Positions 1 through 6,233 of a DNA stretch of 6,423 nt are shown piece by piece. This stretch comes from Rubrivivax sp. (lineage in GTDB: Bacteria; Pseudomonadota; Gammaproteobacteria; Burkholderiales; Burkholderiaceae_C), in assembly GCA_020851615.1 (NCBI GenBank), contig JADZCL010000393.1:1-6423 (forward strand), given 5' to 3'. A program made the position numbers and the translations under genes. The notes beneath the pieces are model-generated. The model saw only the letters and a program-made list of their open reading frames with translations, ran no database searches and was not told where the DNA came from. The stretch's first letter is position 1; every line of letters starts with the position of its first letter.

Positions 1-424
1 CACCGGCCACCTTGGCCTCGGCGCGTGCCTTGTCGAGGTAGGTCTGCGAGACGAAGTTCTGTGCGCGCAGCTCGCGCGCGCGCTCGAGTTCGCGCTCGGC
101 GAGCTCGCGCGAGCTGCTGGCCACCGCTACCTCGCCCTGCTGGCTGGCGCGTTCGCGCGCCACCGCCAGTGCCGCGCGCTCGACCTGGGCGGCAAGCTGC
201 ACGATGGGCTGCCCGCGCACGACCCGGTCGCCGCGGTCGACGGCGATGCTCTCGATCAGGCCGGGTACGCCGCTGCCGATCTGCACCACCAGGTGCGGCT
301 GGATCATGCAGTCCAGCGGGCGGGCAGCGGCCGCTGCAGGCTGGCCGGGTGCCGCGGCTGCGGCCAGGGCCAGCCATGGCCACAGCAGCGCAGCACAGGT
401 CAGATGGGTGCGGGTCTTGCTCAT
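1..424 (-). CDS. Periplasmic adaptor (membrane fusion) protein of the HlyD/RND class, N-terminal part, runs off left edge
   Basis: This is the first 141 codons of a gene read leftward from ATG at 424-422; the 3' end lies outside the window. Residues 1 to about 25 form a Sec-type signal peptide: a basic start (MSKTR), a hydrophobic core (ALLWPWLALAAAAA) and small residues suited to cleavage near 23-25. The mature start carries the first half of a biotinyl-lipoyl-like domain (about 45-80), with GLIESIAVDRGDRVVRGQ matching the usual adaptor pattern of a glycine-rich turn followed by GDxVxxGQ. An Ala/Glu/Arg-rich stretch from about 81 to 141, including RELAERELERARELRAQNF, fits the first arm of the adaptor coiled-coil hairpin, and the following VSQTYLDKARAEA is typical of the hairpin turn. 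A Shine-Dalgarno GGAG (431-434) sits six bases before the ATG. It starts 34 bases after the SecA-like gene, so it is probably the fourth gene of the operon. Adaptors of this class link an inner-membrane transporter to an outer-membrane channel in the periplasm. The partner is not visible. The class is secure; the substrate is unknown. Confidence 0.87.
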   Translation of the reverse strand, partial: MSKTRTHLTCAALLWPWLALAAAAAPGQPAAAAARPLDCMIQPHLVVQIGSGVPGLIESIAVDRGDRVVRGQPIVQLAAQVERAALAVARERASQQGEVAVASSSRELAERELERARELRAQNFVSQTYLDKARAEAKVAG

Positions 425-430
425 GGGTCA

Positions 431-434
431 CTCC
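431..434 (-). promoter_or_regulatory. Ribosome binding site of the left-edge adaptor gene
   Basis: GGAG on the minus strand lies six bases upstream of the ATG at 424. It is the best Shine-Dalgarno match within the operon and supports independent re-initiation after the 34-base gap from the SecA-like stop codon. Confidence 0.7.
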
Positions 435-458
435 GGCAATCGACGTTCGGTCGGCTCT

Positions 459-2468
459 TCATTCCACGCCCCCGGCAAAGGCCCAGGCCTGGGCGGCGTG
501 CTGTTCGGCGCGGCGCAACTCGTGGCGGCGCGCGCGGTCGTTCCATTCGGCCGTGCGCTGGGCCAGGGTCGCCAGCGGGCGCGCCAGCCAGGGCTGGACG
601 CAACCGGCGCGCGCCGTGCGCTGCGCCAGCAGGCGCAGCGGTGCTGCGCCGCGGGCCTGCGCGAACAGCGGGTCGTCCAGCGCCAGCACGCGTTCGGCCG
701 AGCCCGGGTCGCCGTGGCGGGCGGCGCGGCCGATGAGCTGGCGGTCGATGCGGCGTGCGCGGTTGCGCATGGCGGCGATGACGTGCAGGCCGCCGGCGGC
801 ATGGGCGGCGGCGTCCAGGCGGATGTCGGTGCCGCGCCCGGCCATGTTGGTGGCGACGGTGACGACGCCGCAGTGCCCCGCGCGCGCGACGCAGGCGGCC
901 TCGGCGGCGTCCTGCACGGCGTTGAGCAACTGGTGTTCGATGCCGGCCGCCAGCAGGCTGGCCGAGAGGGCCGCCGATGCCGCCACGCTGTCGGTGCCCA
1001 CGAGGACGGGTCGGCCCCGCATGCGCATGACCTGCACGCGCTCGACGATGGCCTGCGCCTTGGCTGCTGCGTCGACGAACACGCGCTCGCCCAGCCACCG
1101 GCGCCGGCTGGCGCAGGCCAGCGGCACCGGCTGCACCGCCACGCCGTAGAGCGCGCGCAGCTCGCCCTGCGCCTCGCGCAGCGTGCCGCTGGAGCCCGCC
1201 AGATGCAGGCAGCGCGGGAACAGGCGCTGATAGGTGATCTGGGCGGCCGTCACCGTGGGCGGCGACGGATCCAGCCCTTCCTTGATCTCGACCATCGCGT
1301 GCAGCGGGTCGCTCCACTGCCGCCCCTGCGCGATGCGGCCGGTGGTTTCGTCGATCAGCTGCAGGCGGCCCGCCACGATGGCGTAGTCGCGGTCGCGCCG
1401 GTAGAGCCAGCGTGCGGCCAGGGCGGCCTCGATCAGTTCGTGGGCGCGCCGCGCGGGCCGCAGCGCACCGCGGGCGCCCTCCAGGGCCGGGCCCAGCAGT
1501 GCGCGTGCGGCATCGGTCAGCTTGGCAGGGCGCGTCTGCGGCTGCAGTTCGTAGTCGCGCTGGCGCTGCAGCGTACGGGCCAGGGCGAAGGCGCGCCGGT
1601 AGGCGTCGGCGTCAACGTCGCCGGCGGACTGCGCGACGATCAAGGGCAGCGTGGCCTCGTCCAGCAGCACGCTGTCGGCCTCGTCGACGATGGTGAAGTG
1701 CAGCCCGGCCAGCACGGAGCCCATGCCTGCCTCGGAGCGCGCGGCGGTGCCCGCAGTGTCCTCGGCCGCCTGCATGGCCTGCGCGGCGAGCACGCGGGCA
1801 TCGCGCTCGCCGCGGCTCTCGAGGTGGTCCTTCAGGTAGTCGAAGGCAAGCTCGCGGGCGCACAGGTAGACGATGTCGGCGCGGTAGGCGCGGGCGCGTT
1901 CGGCGCGCGGCGTGTCCGGCAGCACGCAGGCGCTGGTGAGGCCAAGGGCGTCAAACAGCGGGGCCAGGCCGTCGCGGTCGCGCTGCACGAGGTAGTCGTT
2001 GGCGGTCAGGACCTGCACCGGCACGCCGGCCAGCGCCGCCAGCGCAGCGGCCAGGCCGGTGGCCAGCGTCTTGCCCTCGCCGGTGGCCATCTCGACGAAG
2101 CGGCCCTGCAACATGGTGTAGGCCGCGCAGAGTTGCGTCGGATAGGGGCTGACGGATAGCGTGCGCTGCGCCAGGGCGGCCACCAGCGCCAGCGCCTGCC
2201 CCGCCCGTGGGCCGCGCAGACCGGCGGCGCGCAAGGGGGCACGCAGGCGTGTGGCCTGCGCCGCCAGCGCGGTGGCATCCAGCGTGCGCAGGCGATCTGC
2301 GCTGGCGTGCAGGGCGTGCGCCACGTCGCCGGGCAGGCGTGCCGTGCGCGTGCCGGCCAGCCGCGCGCACACGCTGCGCCAGGCGCGTGCGAGACCGGGG
2401 TGCGCCTCCTCCTCGCGCTGGGGGTAGGCCGCCAGCGCCAGATCACGGGTGGGCAGGGCCGGTTTCAT
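459..2468 (-). CDS. Shortened SecA-like preprotein translocase ATPase (SecA paralogue)
   Basis: The 669-residue product is clearly a SecA-family motor. NBD1 has the Q-motif region (PYPTQLCAA, Q112), Walker A MATGEGKT (127-134), TANDYLVQRD (155-164), Walker B VDEADS (261-266) and the second NBD1 segment LIDETTGRIAQGRQWSD (371-387), then SSGT (426-429). NBD2 has ATNMAGRGTD (539-548), GGLHVI (559-564) and QLIGRAARHGD (577-587) with the arginine-finger motif. Housekeeping SecA is about 900 residues. Here only about 80 residues follow the last helicase motif, so most of the helical wing, the IRA1 two-helix finger and the C-terminal zinc/SecB-binding tail are absent. The preprotein cross-linking region between Walker B and LIDETTGR is also short, about 110 residues. 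An Ala-rich insertion of roughly 28 residues precedes Walker B compared with E. coli SecA. The ATG overlaps the stop of the protease gene by ATGA and has only a weak GAG nearby, so translational coupling is likely. It probably energises a dedicated export route; catalytic competence looks intact, but the cargo is unknown. Confidence 0.93.
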   Translation of the reverse strand: MKPALPTRDLALAAYPQREEEAHPGLARAWRSVCARLAGTRTARLPGDVAHALHASADRLRTLDATALAAQATRLRAPLRAAGLRGPRAGQALALVAALAQRTLSVSPYPTQLCAAYTMLQGRFVEMATGEGKTLATGLAAALAALAGVPVQVLTANDYLVQRDRDGLAPLFDALGLTSACVLPDTPRAERARAYRADIVYLCARELAFDYLKDHLESRGERDARVLAAQAMQAAEDTAGTAARSEAGMGSVLAGLHFTIVDEADSVLLDEATLPLIVAQSAGDVDADAYRRAFALARTLQRQRDYELQPQTRPAKLTDAARALLGPALEGARGALRPARRAHELIEAALAARWLYRRDRDYAIVAGRLQLIDETTGRIAQGRQWSDPLHAMVEIKEGLDPSPPTVTAAQITYQRLFPRCLHLAGSSGTLREAQGELRALYGVAVQPVPLACASRRRWLGERVFVDAAAKAQAIVERVQVMRMRGRPVLVGTDSVAASAALSASLLAAGIEHQLLNAVQDAAEAACVARAGHCGVVTVATNMAGRGTDIRLDAAAHAAGGLHVIAAMRNRARRIDRQLIGRAARHGDPGSAERVLALDDPLFAQARGAAPLRLLAQRTARAGCVQPWLARPLATLAQRTAEWNDRARRHELRRAEQHAAQAWAFAGGVE
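2465..2468 (-). promoter_or_regulatory. ATGA stop/start overlap coupling the protease and SecA-like genes
   Basis: On the minus strand the ATG of the SecA-like gene (2468-2466) overlaps the TGA of the M50 fusion (2467-2465). The upstream bases (TTCGAGCG) contain only a short GAG close to the start, so re-initiation by ribosomes finishing the protease gene is the likely mode of translation. This fixes both the stop of one gene and the start of the next. Confidence 0.85.
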
Positions 2469-4612
2469 CGCTCGAAGTGACGCAGGAAGGCGCGGCGCAC
2501 GAACTGCGCCAGCAGGGCCGCCAGATGCGTGCGGCCATGGTCGAAGGTGACGAGGGTGCGGCTGCCCACCGGGGCCGGTGTTGCGCCGGGCAGAAGTTCC
2601 AACTCCAGCGCGAAGCGCGGCTCGCGCGCCGTGCGCCCGCTGCCGTCGGCGGTGTCGGTGGCGATCGGTCCGTCGGCCTCCTCGCCCAGCGCGGCGCTGG
2701 GCAGGGCCGTCGACGCCCTGGGGATGGCGCCGACCAGCTGCGCGCGCGCGCTGGCGCCGTCGGTGCGCGCCAGGGCCACCGTGATCGTGCCGGGCTGCGT
2801 GCGCACGGCCTCGATGTCGTCGTTGGCCACCAAGGCGCGGATCACGGGCTCACCCGGTGGCAGCACCTGGGCGATCGTCTCGCCCTGCGTGACATGGCGG
2901 CCCGGCAGCAGGCGCGGCGGGATGGCCGCCCGGCCGCGTACGACTGCGCGCACGTCGAGTGCGTCGACGCGGGCCTGCAGTTCCGTGCGCTCTGCAACGA
3001 GCCGGGCGAGCTCGTCGCCGGCCAGCTCCGAGCGCAGCGCGTCGCTGGCAAAGCGGTCGTCGCGCTCGATCTGCATCTGCACCAGCTTGGCCTGAACGGC
3101 GGTCAGCTCCTGCAGCAGGGGCTCGTTGGCCAGGCGCACGAGCAGCGTGCCGGGGACGACGAGCTCGCCGTCGCTGACCAGCACCTCGTCGACAAAGCCG
3201 TCCACCGCCGGGCGCACCATGGCGTCCTCGGGCAGCCACACCAGCCCGGGCGCAAAGCTGCGGTGCGGCAGCGGCAGCGCGAACAGGATCAGGGCCGCCA
3301 GCATCGCCAGCCCGGCGCCGGCCAGCCCGGCACGCGCGCGGGCGCCCTGCAGTTCGGGCGACGCCAGGCTCCAGCGCAGCATCAACCACAGCGGGCGCAG
3401 CAGCATCGTCCAGGTGGCCAGGGCCAGTACCGCCAGACCGGCCAGCGCGTGCCACTGGGCCAGCAGCGTCGCCAGCGTGCCCACCAGCAGCAGGCGGTAG
3501 GTCCAGGCCAGCGGCGCGTGCACCAGGAGCCAGGGCCATTCGCCCGCGGCCATCGTCAGCGGCCGGGCCTGCGGCAGGCGCAGCAGGTGGCGCTTGAGTG
3601 TCTGCTGCCACCAGCGCTGGCTGCGTGGCGCGAGATTGGGCAGGTCCAGCGCGTCGCAGAACACGTGGTAGCCGTCCAGGCGCAGCAGCGGGTTGGCGTT
3701 GACGAGCAGGGTCGAGATGCCGCCGATGAAGGCCACGGCGAACGCCATCTGCCGCGCAAATCCATCCTGCAGCAGCAGCCACAGGACGAGTGCGCCGCTG
3801 GCCAGAAGCGCCTCCACCGCGATTCCCGCGGCAGCCACGGTGATGCGTTGGCGCTTGTCGGCGAAGGCCGACGAAGCCGAGGCATCGACGTAGGGCAGTG
3901 GCGTGAGCAGCAGCAGGCTGACACCGACCTCGTGCACTTCGCCGCCGTAGGCCTTGATGGCGAAGGCATGCGCCGCCTCATGCAAGGCCTTGATGAGCGG
4001 ATAGGCGATCCACAGCGCCAGCAGCATGTGGCCGCGGCCGAGCTCGGCGCGTGCGTAGGCGCTGAAGTCGCCGGCATTCAACGCCAGCAGCAGCGCGCCC
4101 AGGGCGACCACGCTCCAGAGCACGGCCTGCGCACGCGCGCTGAACAGCCAGGCCACGCGGGCGACATGGCGCTCGAGCAGGGCGTCGGGGTCCGCCAGCG
4201 GCACGCGCAGCGCCAGCGGATTGAGCGCGTTGCGCTGGCGCGTGGCGCGCGCACGTGCGTGCGCCCCGACGATGGCGCGCGCGTCAGGCGCGACGTTGCC
4301 GACGAACAGGTTGGCGCCGAAGGCCTGGGCGAAGACCTCGATGGCCTGGGCCTGCGTGGGCGCGGCGTCGCCCTCGGCATCCACGCGCAGCGCCCACACC
4401 TCGTCGATGCTGCGTTGGCCGTTGCACAGGGCGACCAGCTTGTAGGCGCCCTCGTTGAAGCGGTGGTGGCGGCCCGAGAGCGGGTCGGACAGCAGATACC
4501 ACGCCTGTCCACGGACCCATTGGCGCGCCACGCGCACGCCGCTGCGCAGCTGCGGCCGCATGTGCGCCACGCGATACCACAGCGGCGACAGCAGGGGCGT
4601 CGTTTCGCTCAT
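2465..4612 (-). CDS. PqqD-like / M50 intramembrane zinc metalloprotease / HlyD-like fusion protein
   Basis: The 715-residue protein has three parts. Residues about 30-105 resemble PqqD-type winged-helix domains: WYLLSDPLSGRHHRFNEGAY followed by an LCNGQRSIDEV turn. Residues about 160-447 are a multi-helix membrane domain of peptidase family M50 with zinc motif HEAAH (211-215) in a hydrophobic helix and a second motif NPLLRLDGY (307-315), whose Asp313 would be the third zinc ligand; both are intact. Further hydrophobic helices lie near 161-180, 256-281, 287-305, 360-388, 390-410 and 427-447. Residues about 465-600 form a HlyD-like barrel-sandwich: first half RPAVDGFVDEVLVSDGELVV, a short helical arm (about 497-550), second half with LLPGRHVTQGETIAQVL. 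A polar low-complexity segment (about 633-665) interrupts the final beta region. Proteins of this type are often annotated as putative peptide zinc metalloproteases. The start at 4612 was chosen because it begins the conserved sequence, follows GGAAG by nine bases and avoids overlap with the upstream gene. It probably binds and cleaves or moves a peptide at the inner membrane; the substrate is unknown. Confidence 0.92.
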   Translation of the reverse strand: MSETTPLLSPLWYRVAHMRPQLRSGVRVARQWVRGQAWYLLSDPLSGRHHRFNEGAYKLVALCNGQRSIDEVWALRVDAEGDAAPTQAQAIEVFAQAFGANLFVGNVAPDARAIVGAHARARATRQRNALNPLALRVPLADPDALLERHVARVAWLFSARAQAVLWSVVALGALLLALNAGDFSAYARAELGRGHMLLALWIAYPLIKALHEAAHAFAIKAYGGEVHEVGVSLLLLTPLPYVDASASSAFADKRQRITVAAAGIAVEALLASGALVLWLLLQDGFARQMAFAVAFIGGISTLLVNANPLLRLDGYHVFCDALDLPNLAPRSQRWWQQTLKRHLLRLPQARPLTMAAGEWPWLLVHAPLAWTYRLLLVGTLATLLAQWHALAGLAVLALATWTMLLRPLWLMLRWSLASPELQGARARAGLAGAGLAMLAALILFALPLPHRSFAPGLVWLPEDAMVRPAVDGFVDEVLVSDGELVVPGTLLVRLANEPLLQELTAVQAKLVQMQIERDDRFASDALRSELAGDELARLVAERTELQARVDALDVRAVVRGRAAIPPRLLPGRHVTQGETIAQVLPPGEPVIRALVANDDIEAVRTQPGTITVALARTDGASARAQLVGAIPRASTALPSAALGEEADGPIATDTADGSGRTAREPRFALELELLPGATPAPVGSRTLVTFDHGRTHLAALLAQFVRRAFLRHFER

Positions 4613-4621
4613 CGTGGGCTT

Positions 4622-4626
4622 CTTCC
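4622..4626 (-). promoter_or_regulatory. Ribosome binding site deciding the start of the M50 fusion gene
   Basis: GGAAG on the minus strand lies nine bases before the ATG at 4612, inside the 44-base gap after the GAF-HlyD stop. The same reading frame stays open upstream to 5413, but that part is the shadow of the preceding gene and has no adaptor or protease-like sequence, so this site marks the real start. Confidence 0.55.
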
Positions 4627-4656
4627 GGGGCGCGGCGCAGGCCGTGGTGCGTGGGC

Positions 4657-6066
4657 TCAGCCCAGCAGCCGCCAGGACAGGCGCCGCAGGGCGTCGCGCG
4701 CGCGCTCCCACCAGATCGCGCCCTGCAGGCGCTGGCCGACGACGATGCGCGCCACGCCGCGCTGGCCCGGGCGCAGCGCGGCAGCGGCGCTGCCCTCGGC
4801 GAGCTGGCCCTGGACCTCGAACACGTTGCGGCGCTCTACCTGCGTGGCGATGGCGGCGATGTGCTGCACGTCGAACGCCACCGGCTGCGCCCCCCAGCCC
4901 GCAAAGAGCACCTGCGCGCGCTGGCCGGCGCGCAGCGCGGCGACGTCCTGCTCGTCGACCTCGGCGACGATGCGCCAGCGGCGGTCGGGCGCGATCGTCA
5001 TCAGCTCCTGCCCGCGGCGCACCGGCAGACCCACCGACTGCGTCAGCTCGCCGGCGATGACGACGCCGGCCATGGGCGCGCGCAGGCTGGCGCGCTCGAG
5101 CTGGCGCACCGCAAGCTCGTGCTGGCTCTGCGCCTGCTCGAGCTTGGCACGGGCAACCATGATCGGCGCGGCCTCGTCGCGGGAGAGGGCGTCGCGGTAC
5201 TGCTTGTCGAGCTGGGCCATCTCGGCGGCCCACTTGTTGCGCTCGAGGGCGAAGTCGCGTGCGTCCAGCGTCAGCAGCACCTGCCCTGCAGCGACGCTGT
5301 CGCCCGGCCGCGCGGCGACGCTGGCGATGAATCCATCGGCGGGTGCGGCCACGATGCGCTGCACCGCACCTTCCACCCGCGCGGGGGCAACGACCTGATG
5401 CGCCACCGGCCACAGGGCGGCGACGGCGCAGGCCGCCGCAGCCAGGGGCAGCGCCACCCGCCAGGGCGTGAGGCCGCGCTTGCGTGCCAGCGCCTGCCGG
5501 ACCTGGCCGACGACGGGCGCCTCGGCGCGTTCCTGCAGCGCCAGCAGCGGGCCGACGAACATCGCGGCGTCCTTGGCGGTCTGCAGCGCCACGTTGTCGA
5601 AGCCGCTGCGGCGCTCGAAAAGCAGTGCGCCCAGCAGCTCGCGCCGGGCGACGATGGGCATGGTGCAGATCGCCGTGTGGCCGTTGGCCTGGGCGAGTGC
5701 GTCGTGCGCCAGGGTGATCGTCGGCGAGGCGCCCGGCGGCAGGGGGTGCACGATGGCCGCGCGCTGCTCGATCGCTTCGCTCATCGCCGCGGCGAGCAGC
5801 TTGAGCAGCGTCTGGTGCGGGCGCAGATCGGCCGCGTGTGAAACCGCGCGCACGCGCAGCCGCTGCGGCGGCCCCAGTGCCAGGGTGACCCGCTCGCAGC
5901 CAAGCTGCAGGGCCAGTTCGTTGACCACGGCCAGGCCGGACGCGGCCAGGGTGTCGTGCGCCAGGGCACGCGACTGCAGGGCCACCACCGCCGCGCTGCG
6001 TGAAGGCCGCGCCGCAACCGGGGTGGTCGGCTGCGACTGCAGGTGCTGGGTGGTGGTGCTGGGCAC
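4657..6066 (-). CDS. GAF-domain membrane fusion protein (HlyD-family adaptor)
   Basis: With a GTG start at 6066-6064 the product has 469 residues. Residues about 36-180 look like a GAF domain: a leading helix (TLAASGLAVVNELALQLGC), a central VTLALG strand, and a C-terminal CTMPIVARRELLGALLFERR followed by a final helix. One membrane helix lies at about 203-221 (VALPLAAAACAVAALWPVA). Beyond it are the adaptor elements: first lipoyl half (about 234-268, APADGFIASVAARPGDSVAAGQ), a coiled-coil arm (about 270-326), second lipoyl half (about 328-360, LRAPMAGVVIAGE, VRRGQELMTIAP) and a beta-barrel region (about 362-445). The topology implied is GAF in the cytoplasm and adaptor in the periplasm. The frame is open up to an ATG at 6393, but the 109 extra codons are rich in AGA, CGA, TCA and other codons unlike the gene body and show no domain, so the GTG with GAGAAG six bases upstream is preferred. 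It leads the operon, 44 bases before the protease fusion. Ligand and export partner are unknown. Confidence 0.88.
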   Translation of the reverse strand: MPSTTTQHLQSQPTTPVAARPSRSAAVVALQSRALAHDTLAASGLAVVNELALQLGCERVTLALGPPQRLRVRAVSHAADLRPHQTLLKLLAAAMSEAIEQRAAIVHPLPPGASPTITLAHDALAQANGHTAICTMPIVARRELLGALLFERRSGFDNVALQTAKDAAMFVGPLLALQERAEAPVVGQVRQALARKRGLTPWRVALPLAAAACAVAALWPVAHQVVAPARVEGAVQRIVAAPADGFIASVAARPGDSVAAGQVLLTLDARDFALERNKWAAEMAQLDKQYRDALSRDEAAPIMVARAKLEQAQSQHELAVRQLERASLRAPMAGVVIAGELTQSVGLPVRRGQELMTIAPDRRWRIVAEVDEQDVAALRAGQRAQVLFAGWGAQPVAFDVQHIAAIATQVERRNVFEVQGQLAEGSAAAALRPGQRGVARIVVGQRLQGAIWWERARDALRRLSWRLLG

Positions 6067-6072
6067 GGGGTG

Positions 6073-6078
6073 CTTCTC
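6073..6078 (-). promoter_or_regulatory. Ribosome binding site supporting the GTG start of the GAF-HlyD gene
   Basis: GAGAAG on the minus strand sits six bases before the GTG at 6066. It coincides with the point where codon use changes from mixed third positions upstream to the strongly GC-ending pattern of the gene body, which is why this start was chosen over the in-frame ATG at 6393 and over the later GTG pair at residues 27-28. Confidence 0.55.
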
Positions 6079-6219
6079 GAATTCCTGCCCGGTGTTGCCG
6101 CGGGTGCAGGCGCCTGGGTTCAGGGTTCTTGGGTCCGACGATGCTGCCGCGGCCGGCCGGCCCGGATGCCGGGAAAAACTGGGGATTGCCGAGTCACTTC
6201 TGACCCCGGCGGCAGTCCG

Positions 6220-6233
6220 CGACGCAGGCGTCG
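6220..6233. repeat. 14-base inverted repeat, possible operator
   Basis: CGACGC-AG-GCGTCG has perfect six-base arms around a two-base centre and lies about 155-165 bases before the GTG start of the first operon gene. Its location in the probable promoter region makes a regulator-binding site possible. In DNA this GC-rich a dyad of this size can also arise by chance, and no second copy was seen in the region. Confidence 0.25.

Noticed and set aside
25..1149. Plus-strand open frame of 374 codons
   Set aside because: It is another antisense shadow, Arg/Ala/Ser-rich, overlapping the SecA-like gene and the adaptor, whose reading frames contain true family motifs.
204..2159. Plus-strand open frame of 651 codons
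   Set aside because: It is antisense to the SecA-like gene and the left adaptor, has a biased composition and no recognisable motif.
2207..5398. Plus-strand open frame of 1063 codons
   Set aside because: It lies antisense to the SecA-like N-terminus, the entire M50 fusion and part of the GAF-HlyD gene. Its product is Gln/Gly/Arg/His-rich without domains, whereas the minus-strand genes show conserved motifs. Long antisense frames are common in DNA this GC-rich.
4613..5413. Upstream extension of the M50 fusion reading frame to an ATG at 5413
   Set aside because: The extension overlaps the GAF-HlyD gene in a different frame and translates to Arg/Ala/Gly-rich sequence. The ATG at 4612 has a ribosome site and begins the conserved protein.
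6156..6180. GC hairpin next to an A/T run as a possible terminator
   Set aside because: On the plus strand the CCCGG-ATG-CCGGG stem is followed by A residues, and on the minus strand the T run precedes the stem, so neither orientation gives a stem followed by a U tract.
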